DNA of 36,197 nucleotides from Erysipelotrichales bacterium (GCA_022508525.1 JAFLVA010000015.1:1-36197); one strand, 5' to 3'. Positions 25,247 through 34,081 are shown, counted from the stretch's first letter. Program-made: numbers and translations. Notes: generated by a model not told the origin, from the letters alone.

Positions 25247-26379
25247 TCTTTTTTTTTCACCCATTCTTCCAATTTCTTAGTAACCTTTTCACATGCGACG
25301 CCTTTTTCGAATGAACCCACACTTTCCAAAAACTTCTTTATTTCCCAACTGTATTTTTCACGATTTATATTTATTATTTGGTCTACCAGTTCAGTGTAAG
25401 TGGATGATACCGGAAAAGGAAGAGTGTTTATATCGAAATATAATTCTCTTTCTTTAGCAATATATTGTACAAGATCAGGAACAAAGAGAAAACAAGGTTT
25501 TGAAGTATATGCGAAATCAAACATAACACCGGAATAATCCGTAACCAATATATCGGCAATTGAAATAAGATCCTGGACGTCAGAATAAGGTGTGACATCT
25601 TTAATCTTTGTTGTTTCTCTTACAAAATGATTCCCCATACTTTCATGAGGATGGTATCTTATCAACACCTTCCAATTAATATTCGGAGAAGACTCGTGTA
25701 ACATATTATAAAACAAGAAGGGATCAAGATAATATTTTTTATCTTCTTCATGATGGCGAAAAGTTGGACAATAAAGTATTACTCTTTCATTTTCCTTAAT
25801 ATCCATTAAGTTTTTCAAATCATTTAATCTATTTGGAGATATATTAATTAATTTATCAATGCGCGGAGTGCCACATTCAAGAACTTCTCCTTTATACCAG
25901 AAAGAATTTTTAAAAGTAGCACTACTCATTTGAGATCCACTTATAATTAAATCTATATTTTTTGAGTCAAGCTGTGCCATTTTTATATAATGAGGAGGTA
26001 AATTGTCCTGAGCATCTTTCTCAATTTTCTTCAATCTTAAACTGCTATGCCAGGTCTGAAGATATTTTTGCCCTTTTCTTTTTCTGAAGAATTCAGGCAT
26101 GCGATAGTTGGTGATAATAATTCCAGAGGTGTTTAATTCCCAAAAGAAATTAACTGACATATATCTGATTTTTATAACATCAGATATTTCAAATGGACCT
26201 GGATTGTTAAAGGCCCAAACAATTTTCCATTCAGGATGGGTTTCAACGATATGTTCACTTAACACCGCGGGAGAATCTCCATACTTTGCTCCATAATAAT
26301 CTATGAAAAGCAATTGGTTTCTTTTAATAGGGAATAAAGAAAAAAAGAGATTTAAAATATTTAATAGATGATTCTTCAT
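25243..26379 (-). CDS. TagF/TagB-like CDP-glycerol glycerophosphotransferase
   Basis: A 378-residue GT-B-like transferase of the Glyphos_transf family. QTWHSSLRLKKI (the G/HS-like motif near residue 110), LYCPTFRHHEE (about 200-210), VLIRYHPHES (about 240-250) and ILVTDYSGVMFDFAY (about 280-295) are family hallmarks, including the catalytic-site histidine and aspartates. It would add glycerol phosphate from the CDP-glycerol made by the gene downstream to the glycan. I chose the ATG at 26379 because it makes a TAATG overlap with the preceding stop; an ATG 7 codons earlier is also possible. Rare in Gram-negative loci but known from some capsules. Confidence 0.85.
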   Translation of the reverse strand: MKNHLLNILNLFFSLFPIKRNQLLFIDYYGAKYGDSPAVLSEHIVETHPEWKIVWAFNNPGPFEISDVIKIRYMSVNFFWELNTSGIIITNYRMPEFFRKRKGQKYLQTWHSSLRLKKIEKDAQDNLPPHYIKMAQLDSKNIDLIISGSQMSSATFKNSFWYKGEVLECGTPRIDKLINISPNRLNDLKNLMDIKENERVILYCPTFRHHEEDKKYYLDPFLFYNMLHESSPNINWKVLIRYHPHESMGNHFVRETTKIKDVTPYSDVQDLISIADILVTDYSGVMFDFAYTSKPCFLFVPDLVQYIAKERELYFDINTLPFPVSSTYTELVDQIININREKYSWEIKKFLESVGSFEKGVACEKVTKKLEEWVKKKE

Positions 26380-27287
26380 TAGAGCAGGGTAGGAAAACAA
26401 TGTGCTTTAATTGCTAAAAATTTATGCCCGAGTGTTGCTTGTGAAGATAAACTTTTCAATAAATTAGGTTTATTTTTCAAAATTTCCTTCCATAAAACCT
26501 TTTCTCCCAATTTACTACAATGAACAATTTCCGCATAGATTGACAATATGAGATCATATAAGGAATCATACTTCTTAAGAGTATTAATTATAGAGAGATA
26601 AGAAGTAATTTCTGAAAATAGATATTCAGGTGTTCGGAAAGAAGCTGTAGTTTGTCCCGGTCTAATTCTATAATAATATAAACCGTTAGAGGAAAATTTG
26701 ATTTTTGAAGAATTTTCAATTAGTGAGGGTAAAATTTCTCTGTCCTCAAAAAAAATAGATTCATTAAATCTTATTTTTTCAAAAACTTTTCTTCTAAAAA
26801 TTTTATTCGGCATATAAGATTTTAAAATATTATTTTCATATGCTTCTCTGTATATGCTAATCTTATTAGACAAGACCTTTTCAACCTTCAATAGACTTTC
26901 ATGTGAGATGCCATCTTTATATCTGCAATAAGGAAATTGAAGAATGTCTATCTCTGGATCGATTATAAAATAAGAAATATTTGAAGAATAAGAATCTGTA
27001 CTTATAAAATCATCAGCGTCTACGAAAGTTATATAATCTCCAGTGCAATTTTCAAGTCCGATATTACGAGCTCTTCCTGCTCCTCCATTTTTGACGTTAA
27101 TAACCTTAATCCTATTATCTCTCTCTCTGTAATTAATACAAATCTCGTCAGAATTATCAGTAGAGCCGTCATTAACAATAATTACTTCAATATGCTCATA
27201 ATATTGAGCCAATACACTTTCGAGACATTGATGTAGGTATTCGGCTACATTATATACAGGTATTATAACAGATAAAAGACTCTTCAT
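26379..27287 (-). CDS. Glycosyltransferase family 2
   Basis: A 302-residue GT-A inverting enzyme from ATG 27287: LLSVIIPVYNVAEYLHQCLESVL, EVIIVNDGSTDNS, GGAGRARNIGL and FVDADDF as the metal site, all in the first 95 residues. IFFEDREILPSLIENSS near residue 190 fits the catalytic base region. An upstream in-frame ATG (27326) would add 13 residues and overlap the deacetylase gene by 29 bases, which is less likely. It lies between the deacetylase and glycerophosphotransferase genes. Donor unknown. Confidence 0.9.
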   Translation of the reverse strand: MKSLLSVIIPVYNVAEYLHQCLESVLAQYYEHIEVIIVNDGSTDNSDEICINYRERDNRIKVINVKNGGAGRARNIGLENCTGDYITFVDADDFISTDSYSSNISYFIIDPEIDILQFPYCRYKDGISHESLLKVEKVLSNKISIYREAYENNILKSYMPNKIFRRKVFEKIRFNESIFFEDREILPSLIENSSKIKFSSNGLYYYRIRPGQTTASFRTPEYLFSEITSYLSIINTLKKYDSLYDLILSIYAEIVHCSKLGEKVLWKEILKNKPNLLKSLSSQATLGHKFLAIKAHCFPTLL

Positions 27288-27297
27288 TTTATATAAG

Positions 27298-28155
27298 TTA
27301 GTTATAATACGAGAGTTCAATCCCATAATCTCGTTTCAAAGACTTAGGAGTTAAACTTTTAAGAAGTTCATACTCATGAACACGATTTTGCCAATAAGGA
27401 TTTTGAAGGCATAAATTATCTGAATAAATCGCGGGATGAAAATGGATTTCTGTAACGCCTTCCCTTAAATTTACAAAGAAATTATGTAAAAGATTTTGTT
27501 TCTGTTTTAAAGTGGGATGATTAGGGGCACAATAAGGGAATGCAAAAGAAAAATCAACTCCAGTCAAATTTAAAAAAAATAATTTCCATCTTAACCAAAA
27601 ATTTAATTTACGACCTGTCCAAACATAATTAATATCTGGAAAGAAATAATAATTTTTTGCAAACCTGATGCCTGTAATTAATTTAAAATTAAAATTTTTA
27701 TAAACATTAAATAAAAGTTTTAAACCTCTTTTACCAAGATAAGGAAAAAGAGAATACATATGACAGTCGATATGAGAGATGCTTATACCGTCAAGTTGGA
27801 ACTTATAAAATTGTGCCATTAATTCATTTGTAATATCAGCATCCAATGCTTTTTTTAGAAATAATTCTCTCCCAGGAAGAAGATAACCTTCATAATCGGT
27901 AATTGAGCTTATGCCTGTGAGACTTTTATAAGTTAATTGGGTCTTAATCCCAAAGTTTTCCCTAGTCAAGGTGAGATGTATTCCTATATTTTTTAGATTT
28001 CGTTGTTTAACAAGTTTAACCGCATCCTCATATGCCGGTGCAACAGGCATCAAAGATGCCGAAGAGATGTGTCTATTTTCAAGAAGATCTACGATAGCAG
28101 CATTAAATTCGGGAGACATTCCGAAATCATCAGCATTAATTATAAGACGTTTCAT
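27298..28155 (-). CDS. ChbG/YdjC-family carbohydrate deacetylase
   Basis: A 285-residue polysaccharide deacetylase-like protein. Family motifs appear in order: NADDFGMSPEFN (metal ligands D9/D10), NIGIHLTLTREN, HIDCHMYSLFP and EIHFHPAIYSDN; these supply the catalytic and metal-binding Asp and His residues. ChbG removes an acetyl group from diacetylchitobiose; in polysaccharide loci its relatives probably deacetylate GlcNAc-type residues. The ATG at 28155, preceded by AAAGGAAAA, is chosen over 28179, which adds only 8 residues. It overlaps the upstream GT2 by 20 bases. Cytoplasmic, no signal peptide. Confidence 0.88.
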   Translation of the reverse strand: MKRLIINADDFGMSPEFNAAIVDLLENRHISSASLMPVAPAYEDAVKLVKQRNLKNIGIHLTLTRENFGIKTQLTYKSLTGISSITDYEGYLLPGRELFLKKALDADITNELMAQFYKFQLDGISISHIDCHMYSLFPYLGKRGLKLLFNVYKNFNFKLITGIRFAKNYYFFPDINYVWTGRKLNFWLRWKLFFLNLTGVDFSFAFPYCAPNHPTLKQKQNLLHNFFVNLREGVTEIHFHPAIYSDNLCLQNPYWQNRVHEYELLKSLTPKSLKRDYGIELSYYN

Positions 28156-29023
28156 ATATTTTCCTTTTATACTTACCAAAATGTAAAAGTCTATTATAAA
28201 TTTTCTTTGGTAGGATTAAAAGAGATGAAAAAAAATTGTCATTAGTATTTTGGGTAATATTCTTTTTTAACTCCTTATACTTTTTTTCCATGAGCAATGA
28301 ATATTCAGGATAATTTTTTAATACAAACTCAAGCCTTTTATTATAACCTTCCAACAGGTCATAAATTTTTGGTGATGATTGTCCGGAAATACTATCTTTT
28401 CTTTGACGATAAAAATAATATGGAGTATCAATAATTCCTATTTTTGAAGCTCTGTGAAATACAAGTTGTTGCCAAAAACTATCTTCAAAAAATTTTCCTT
28501 CAGGAAATTTTATATCACGAATTAGATCTGTTTTATAAAGTTTTCCCCATGCAAAATTTTTAATTCTGTCATTTATTATAAGTTGATGCATGGCCTCTTT
28601 GCGATCTAAAATATTAAATTTTTTTTCTTTTTTATTTGCAAGTCTATATAAATGGTAGGTATCATAGGCATAATAATGATTACATTGGACTATATCACAT
28701 TGATTACGTATAGCAAATTCATATAGGTTACTTAAGGTATTTGTATCAAACCAGTCATCGGAGTCAATAAAAAAAATCCATTCCCCTTTTGCATGTTCTA
28801 ATCCAACATTCCTAGCGGAACTTAGACCGGCGTTTTTTTTATGAATGACTTTAATACAGGAATCTATTTTAGCATAATCCTCACAAATGCTTCCACTTTC
28901 ATCAGTGGAACCATCGTCAACAATTATAATTTCTAAATTCTTATAAGTTTGGTTTATAACGGAATCAAGGCATGTATTAAGATATGGTGCCACATTATAA
29001 ACAGGAATTATTACTGAAATCAT
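28136..29023 (-). CDS. Glycosyltransferase family 2
   Basis: A 295-residue GT2 enzyme: ISVIIPVYNVAPYLNTCLDSVI, EIIIVDDGSTDES, GLSSARNVGL and FIDSDDW. FFEDSFWQQLVFHRAS near residue 180 is the catalytic base region. The first 43 bases of this gene are nearly identical (37 of 43) to the start of the GT2 remnant at 31091-31192. An 88-base gap without coding signal separates it from the GT8 gene upstream, so it may be the first gene of a sub-operon. Confidence 0.9.
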   Translation of the reverse strand: MISVIIPVYNVAPYLNTCLDSVINQTYKNLEIIIVDDGSTDESGSICEDYAKIDSCIKVIHKKNAGLSSARNVGLEHAKGEWIFFIDSDDWFDTNTLSNLYEFAIRNQCDIVQCNHYYAYDTYHLYRLANKKEKKFNILDRKEAMHQLIINDRIKNFAWGKLYKTDLIRDIKFPEGKFFEDSFWQQLVFHRASKIGIIDTPYYFYRQRKDSISGQSSPKIYDLLEGYNKRLEFVLKNYPEYSLLMEKKYKELKKNITQNTNDNFFSSLLILPKKIYNRLLHFGKYKRKIYETSYN

Positions 29024-29111
29024 AATTGGTTTTATACTTATAAATTCTTCCAGATCTTAAAGGAGCATTTCTTGTCATTCAATTTTCAACATTTGAAGGT
29101 GGAATGCTGGT

Positions 29112-30032
29112 TTATATAATCAGGGATTTTAAAATTTTATTTTTTGAATATTTTAAAATTCTCCATACTAAAATTTTGAATAAAAGTATTCCTTTCGCTT
29201 GAAAATGTGGCTTAACTGGATTAGGAAGCATTCTATTATATTTTTTCCATTCGTTGTGAAAAACATGTTTTTTATATTCCTTATACCATGGAGGGCGTCC
29301 ATTGTAATGGACAATTATAGGATTTTCTCTACAATCTTGAATTTCTTTAGAATAACCTGCTTCCTCAAAAATTGGATTAGTAAGGAAGCAATCCATCACT
29401 CCATATTTCATAGGAAGGATTATTTTAGAATCTTTACATATGAAATTTATTGAATCTTGATCGGGACACTTTATTTTTCCCTCATTTTGTTTTGCCCATT
29501 TGATGATTTTATCGGTCAAATTGTTTTTTCTCCAATAATCAAGGTTTATTAACATTACTCCACTACAAATGTATTGTTTATTTTTTTCATAGCCACATCT
29601 TTCAAAGGCGTAATCAAAAAGATTTTGATAATCAATTGAAGCAGCTATAGATTGACCTGAAATATCTCTGGTAAATAACTCGTCTAAATTTTGAAGAATT
29701 AATGTGTCGGCATCAAGATATAAAACTCTTTCTATAGTTTCCTCAAGAATTTCCGGTAATAAAATTCTATACCAAATATGAATTGTCCAGTTTCCGGTTT
29801 TCAGTCCTTTGAGTCTGGAGTCATCGACAATGTGAATAATTAGTTTAATATTATTTATATTTTTTACCAGTTCTTTTAGTTGATTAAGATATTTTGTTGA
29901 TAAAGAATCAGAAAGAACATTAATCGTATAAACCTCCGTATAATTCTTATGAAGTTCTATTATAGATTTTATTACAGGGCGAATATAATTAGCATACTCA
30001 TTATTTACACAAAATGCAATATGCTTTTCCAT
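29112..30032 (-). CDS. Glycosyltransferase family 8 (second of tandem pair)
   Basis: A 306-residue GT-A retaining enzyme of the LgtC/WaaJ type. It opens HIAFCVNNEYANYIRPVIKSI. RVLYLDADTLIL gives the DXD metal site at D107-D109, YICSGVMLINLDYWRKN (about 155-171) is the conserved N/GVMLxNLxxWR segment, and PDQDSINFIC follows. IIVHYNGRPPWYKE matches the conserved HY/F-x-G-x-x-KPW end of the family. Such enzymes add glucose or galactose to LPS cores and capsules. It lies 10 bases after its paralogue. Confidence 0.92.
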   Translation of the reverse strand: MEKHIAFCVNNEYANYIRPVIKSIIELHKNYTEVYTINVLSDSLSTKYLNQLKELVKNINNIKLIIHIVDDSRLKGLKTGNWTIHIWYRILLPEILEETIERVLYLDADTLILQNLDELFTRDISGQSIAASIDYQNLFDYAFERCGYEKNKQYICSGVMLINLDYWRKNNLTDKIIKWAKQNEGKIKCPDQDSINFICKDSKIILPMKYGVMDCFLTNPIFEEAGYSKEIQDCRENPIIVHYNGRPPWYKEYKKHVFHNEWKKYNRMLPNPVKPHFQAKGILLFKILVWRILKYSKNKILKSLII

Positions 30033-30042
30033 AATTATTAAT

Positions 30043-31047
30043 TTAGTATGAAAGTTTAAGTTTATCCAAAATAGAGTCTTTAGAAATACATGGTTTATTT
30101 TCAGGATGAATAAAATTCCATACCATCAATTTCAGTTTTAAAAAACCTTTGGACCTATATTTTACTCTTGCCGGTTTTTTTAATTTATTATTATAAGAAA
30201 TCCATAGATCGTGGAAAATATGTTTTTGACAATCCTTATACCATGGTGGTGTAAAAGCATAGTGAATAATTAGCGGTGAATTTACACTTTCTATTAATTG
30301 GTCATGGAATGAATCTTTGTAAAATTCCTCTATGACATAGTACCATTGCACCACACCATATTTAAGTGGTAAAATAATTTTTGAATCCTGGCAAATATAA
30401 TTTATTGCATCTTGGTCAAGAAGTTTTAACTGATTCTTATTAATTTTTGCCCATTTTATAGCTTTTTCAGCAAGATTATGATCACGCCAATAATCAAGAT
30501 TCATCAACATTACCCCTGCACAAATATAACCTTTATGCTTATCATAACCTAATCTCTGATAAAATTCAGAATTAAAAAAATTTGCTTCTGGAGTAGCGGC
30601 TATACTCTTATTGTCAAGATTTATATTAAATAGATCCTTTAATGATCCGCCAACTAAGGTATCGGCATCTAAATATAAAATTTTAGATATACTTTTATCT
30701 ATGTATTGTGGAATTAAAAGCCGATACCAAGTGTGAAGTGTCCAATTTTTAGTAGTGGGAAGATTTTTTAAGGCAGTGTCATCAACTTTTATTATAAAAA
30801 GATTTAATTGTGGGTTTAGAGATGACAGTGCTTGTAAATTCTTAATGTTCCTTTTTGATAAGTAATCGGTTAAAACATAAATATTAATATATTTATTAGG
30901 ATTATTTTCCAATATACTAAGGATCGTTACTCTTACATATTGAGTGTAATTGTCATCGCAGCAGAAAGCTACATAATATGGCTCATCAATTGAATTCACC
31001 TTTGTGGAAATTATAAAGTTTTCTAATTGGAATATAAAATAACCCAA
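30043..31047 (-). CDS. Glycosyltransferase family 8 (first of tandem pair)
   Basis: A 334-residue GT8 enzyme. The DXD site is D127-D129 in KILYLDADTLVGG, with YICAGVMLMNLDYWRDH, LDQDAINYIC and PLIIHYAFTPPWYKD in the same order and spacing as its neighbour. It has about 23 extra N-terminal residues (to NSIDEPYYVAF) compared with the neighbouring GT8, so the true start may be an alternative codon downstream. Close similarity along the whole length supports tandem duplication. Upstream is a gap that contains a GT2 remnant. Confidence 0.9.
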   Translation of the reverse strand: MGYFIFQLENFIISTKVNSIDEPYYVAFCCDDNYTQYVRVTILSILENNPNKYINIYVLTDYLSKRNIKNLQALSSLNPQLNLFIIKVDDTALKNLPTTKNWTLHTWYRLLIPQYIDKSISKILYLDADTLVGGSLKDLFNINLDNKSIAATPEANFFNSEFYQRLGYDKHKGYICAGVMLMNLDYWRDHNLAEKAIKWAKINKNQLKLLDQDAINYICQDSKIILPLKYGVVQWYYVIEEFYKDSFHDQLIESVNSPLIIHYAFTPPWYKDCQKHIFHDLWISYNNKLKKPARVKYRSKGFLKLKLMVWNFIHPENKPCISKDSILDKLKLSY

Positions 31048-31090
31048 TAATATAATTTTTTATAAAATTATACAAATCATCTTTCTTTTT

Positions 31091-31192
31091 TTAGAAAGTA
31101 AATAGAGGATTATAATGATTAAGATACATTTGAGGTAATGAATAATTAGGACATAGAGCCACATTATACACAGGAATTATTACAGAACTCAT
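31091..31192 (-). pseudogene. N-terminal remnant of a GT2 glycosyltransferase
   Basis: ATG 31192 opens a 33-codon frame that reads MSSVIIPVYNVALCPNY and ends at TAA 31091-31093. The first 12 residues are the standard GT2 opening strand; from residue 13 on the sequence no longer resembles the family. Its first 43 bases match the start of the intact GT2 at 28136-29023 at 37 positions. It begins 5 bases after the stop of the GT4 gene upstream, exactly where the next operon gene should start, so it marks the 5' end of a GT2 gene lost by deletion or recombination. Confidence 0.7.
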
Positions 31193-31197
31193 AATTT

Positions 31198-32295
31198 CTA
31201 TATAACCTTAATTATTCCATGAGCTAATTCTTGAGGTGAAGGAGCTGTTATAGAAAAATTAACTGTTTCTTTTAACTGTTCATAAGATCCAGAAAAATCA
31301 GTAGAAACAATAGGTTTATTAAAGCATTTAGCTTCGGCAACTGACAGGCAGAATCCTTCATGTCTTGAGGGTTGAACATAAACAGAGCAATCTTTCATAA
31401 AAGGATATGGATTTTCTTTCTTTCCCAAGAAGATTGCATAATTATCTAATCCAAAAGCTTTTGCTTTGTCTTTACATTCATCCAAGAAAGGACCATCTCC
31501 AATAAAATACCATCTTATATTATATCCTTTTTCTATCAATATTTTCAAAGTTTCAATAGCCAAATCTTGCCCTTTTTCTTTTGAAATTCTACCTACTGTA
31601 AGAATCCTGTTACCTTCAAATTTATCAGAATAACTTTCTCCTTTTTCACTTTGTTTTTTTATTTCATTAATGTCAATTGGATTTATCCTTAATTCTGTTT
31701 TGTCCTTAAACTCTGGAAATTTTTTGTCAAAAACATTTTTTGCTTCTTTAGAAACAATAAAAATCTTATTATAATGTTTATATAATTTTTTAATCGTTTC
31801 AGGTTCTATAAAAAATTTAGACACATCAAAATGTATATATCCGAATTTCTGACGTGATTTTATTTTATAGATTATATAATAATCAATTACAGTTGCTGGA
31901 CCGGCATAAGCATAGGCTTCATCAAACTCAATTTCTATTTCCGGCTTTTCCCCAAGAAGATCTTTATAAAAAACTGTTCTGTTTTTTGTAATTTTATATT
32001 TTATAAAGCCAAATGAGTGTTTCAAAAAATTGATAGGTTTCTTATCCAAAATACTTTTTTTAATAATAGCGAAATACGACATATTAATTTCTTTCCATAA
32101 CCCCTTGCAACATTCATGAATAATCACATTGGATGGTAACCTTCTTAAGAATTCACCTGATTTACGAAATAAGCCTAAATGAATCTCTGCATTATTAAAT
32201 AAAGGACTCGCAATAAAATTAAGAAAAGATTTCTCGACCCCTCCCATATTCATGGAAAAAAGTAAGAAAAAAATTTTCCTCCTACCTTCTGACAT
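31198..32295 (-). CDS. Glycosyltransferase family 4, possibly shortened at the C-terminus
   Basis: A 365-residue GT-B retaining enzyme. It begins RRKIFFLLFSMNMGGVEKSFLNFI, with the glycine loop. The donor domain shows NRILTVGRISKEKGQDLAIETL (about 225-245), and PSRHEGFCLSVAEAKCFNKPIVS holds the E-x7-E pair. It ends TAPSPQELAHGIIKVI then TAG, about 30 residues earlier than the related GT4 at 23630-24817, so the last helix of the fold seems missing. That helix packs onto the N-terminal domain in GT4 enzymes, so activity may be affected. It overlaps the upstream GT2 by 14 bases and is followed by a GT2 remnant. Confidence 0.85.
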   Translation of the reverse strand: MSEGRRKIFFLLFSMNMGGVEKSFLNFIASPLFNNAEIHLGLFRKSGEFLRRLPSNVIIHECCKGLWKEINMSYFAIIKKSILDKKPINFLKHSFGFIKYKITKNRTVFYKDLLGEKPEIEIEFDEAYAYAGPATVIDYYIIYKIKSRQKFGYIHFDVSKFFIEPETIKKLYKHYNKIFIVSKEAKNVFDKKFPEFKDKTELRINPIDINEIKKQSEKGESYSDKFEGNRILTVGRISKEKGQDLAIETLKILIEKGYNIRWYFIGDGPFLDECKDKAKAFGLDNYAIFLGKKENPYPFMKDCSVYVQPSRHEGFCLSVAEAKCFNKPIVSTDFSGSYEQLKETVNFSITAPSPQELAHGIIKVI

Positions 32296-33238
32296 AATTT
32301 AATGATGGTATAAATTTTTTTAAAAGATTAAACAAGTTGTAATTTTTCATGGAAATCCATAAGATAGCCCGGTTTTTAAAAGTTTCTTCATCAAAACTTA
32401 AAATATTTTTATGACACTCTTTATGCCAGTTAAACCAATCTTTTTCATTGTTGAAAATCTCAGGGAAACTAAATTTTATTTTATAAATCAAATAGTCTTC
32501 TAATTTCCTATATTCCCCTTTTCCTTGTTTGCGAAGAAATGAAAGATTAGCCTCCAAAGATTTTAATCTAACTGAATCAAATTTTTTAAATAACGAGGTT
32601 GAAAGAGAGTTCTCTCTTAAACAATAATGATAAAGAGGTTCATTCACTATAGCGATTTTTTTTGCATAATGAAAAAATTGGATTATTAAATTTAAATCTT
32701 CTTCAAAATCAATATTTTGGAAAGGTGAAATATTATATTTATCGATTAGGTCTGCTTTAATTAATTTGGTTACTAAATGTACATAATGAGAATTCTTTTT
32801 ATAAAGGTTTTTCAAACACTCTTGAGGCGTTTTATAATAATTATATTTCACAGGTTTATCATTTAGAAAATGATTACAAGTAATAATATCTGCATTATTA
32901 GTCTTAGCACATTTATAGAGTTTTTCATACATATTATACTCTATATAATCATCGGGATCACAATGAATTATGTATTCACCTGTTGCAGCTTCAATACCCG
33001 ATGTTCGAGCAACAGCTACTCCTCTATTTTTTTGATGTCTGATAATTTTTGTTTGTTTTTTTCTATGAGGATATTGTTCTAATATTTCTTCTAAAATTCT
33101 AATAGAATTATCTAGAGTGTAATCATCTATAAATATAAATTCTATATTTTGCAATGTCTGATTGAATAAAGTATGTAGACACCTTTCAATATAATTTCCC
33201 ACATTAAAAATTGGGATTATAACTGAAACGCTCGGCAT
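32282..33238 (-). CDS. Glycosyltransferase family 2
   Basis: A 318-residue GT-A enzyme: VSVIIPIFNVGNYIERCLHTLF, FIFIDDYTLDNS (in place of the common DDGSTD), GVAVARTSGIEAATGEYIIHCDPDDYIE with the D-x-D metal site, and FEEDLNLIIQFFHYAKKI as the catalytic base region near residue 180. The D-D-x-T-x-D-N-S form is common in Bacteroidota GT2 proteins and should be active. Its 3' end overlaps the GT4 by 14 bases and its start overlaps the upstream GT2 by 22 bases. Donor unknown. Confidence 0.9.
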   Translation of the reverse strand: MPSVSVIIPIFNVGNYIERCLHTLFNQTLQNIEFIFIDDYTLDNSIRILEEILEQYPHRKKQTKIIRHQKNRGVAVARTSGIEAATGEYIIHCDPDDYIEYNMYEKLYKCAKTNNADIITCNHFLNDKPVKYNYYKTPQECLKNLYKKNSHYVHLVTKLIKADLIDKYNISPFQNIDFEEDLNLIIQFFHYAKKIAIVNEPLYHYCLRENSLSTSLFKKFDSVRLKSLEANLSFLRKQGKGEYRKLEDYLIYKIKFSFPEIFNNEKDWFNWHKECHKNILSFDEETFKNRAILWISMKNYNLFNLLKKFIPSLNYVRR

Positions 33239-34020
33239 TTAAAGAAATTTTTTCGATAGAAGTAATAATAAATTCGAAATAAAAAAAATATAATTCTATA
33301 TTTTTTTAAAGCTTTTACTATATCAAAATTTTGATAATAAAATGTTATTGCATTATTGATATTAGGAATTTCTTTAAAAAATTTGTTTCTTTCAATAACA
33401 TTTTGAGATTGTTGAGACTTACCATTCATGTCGAAAACGGCTACCAGAATATTTAAATTTTCTAATGTTGCCTTTCCCATTATAATGGAAGTATAATATA
33501 AGATCCAATCAGATACTATTGAATAGTCTTCTCTATAATATCCATATTTTTTAAAGATATTTTTTTTAATAAATGTACTTTGGTGACATAAAGACGATTC
33601 ACTCAAAATAAAAAAAATATTTCCTAAGGATAAATTATTATATTTAATTATGTTGTTACCACATTGTTCATTCCCAAAATAAAAATCCTTGTCTTTTAAG
33701 AACGGAATTACATTGATTAAAACTTCACTATTATATAAATAGTCTCCGGAATTTAGGAATAATAAATATTCACCATGAGATTTCCTAACACCTTTATTCA
33801 TGGCATTATAGATTCCTTTATCCGGTTCACTAACCCAATAATTTATATGATTGGAGTATTTTTCTATAAGTTCTTTACTACCGTCTGTTGAACCTCCATC
33901 AATCACAATCCATTCAAAATCTTTACAAGTCTGACTTATAACGCTATCTATTGTCTTCTGTAATCCTTCTTTATTATTAAGATTTATTGTGATAATAGAA
34001 AGTTTATAAGGATTTTCCAT
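33217..34020 (-). CDS. Glycosyltransferase family 2 (WcaA/colanic-acid-like)
   Basis: A 267-residue GT2 enzyme from ATG 34020: LSIITINLNNKEGLQKTIDSVI, EWIVIDGGSTDGS, YWVSEPDKGIYNAMNKGV and LLFLNSGDY. The E-P-D-x-G-I-Y-D/N-A-M-N-K-G segment is typical of the subgroup that includes several colanic-acid and capsule transferases. An earlier ATG (34047) would add MLIVNYCTV and is less likely. It is the first transferase after the ABC exporter genes (61-base gap), so it may act early in chain assembly or on the reducing-end linker. The C-terminus is basic and aromatic. Confidence 0.88.
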   Translation of the reverse strand: MENPYKLSIITINLNNKEGLQKTIDSVISQTCKDFEWIVIDGGSTDGSKELIEKYSNHINYWVSEPDKGIYNAMNKGVRKSHGEYLLFLNSGDYLYNSEVLINVIPFLKDKDFYFGNEQCGNNIIKYNNLSLGNIFFILSESSLCHQSTFIKKNIFKKYGYYREDYSIVSDWILYYTSIIMGKATLENLNILVAVFDMNGKSQQSQNVIERNKFFKEIPNINNAITFYYQNFDIVKALKKYRIIFFLFRIYYYFYRKNFFKCRAFQL

Positions 34021-34081
34021 AACGGTACAATAATTCACAATTAGCAAAGATAATCAAAAGGAGTAAATATTTGATTATAGA

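Noticed and set aside
33130-33165. DDYTLDNS in the GT2 at 32282-33238 as a possible loss of the DDGSTD motif
   Set aside because: DD-x-T-x-DNS variants are frequent in Bacteroidota GT2 proteins and both aspartates are kept, so it is not evidence of inactivation.
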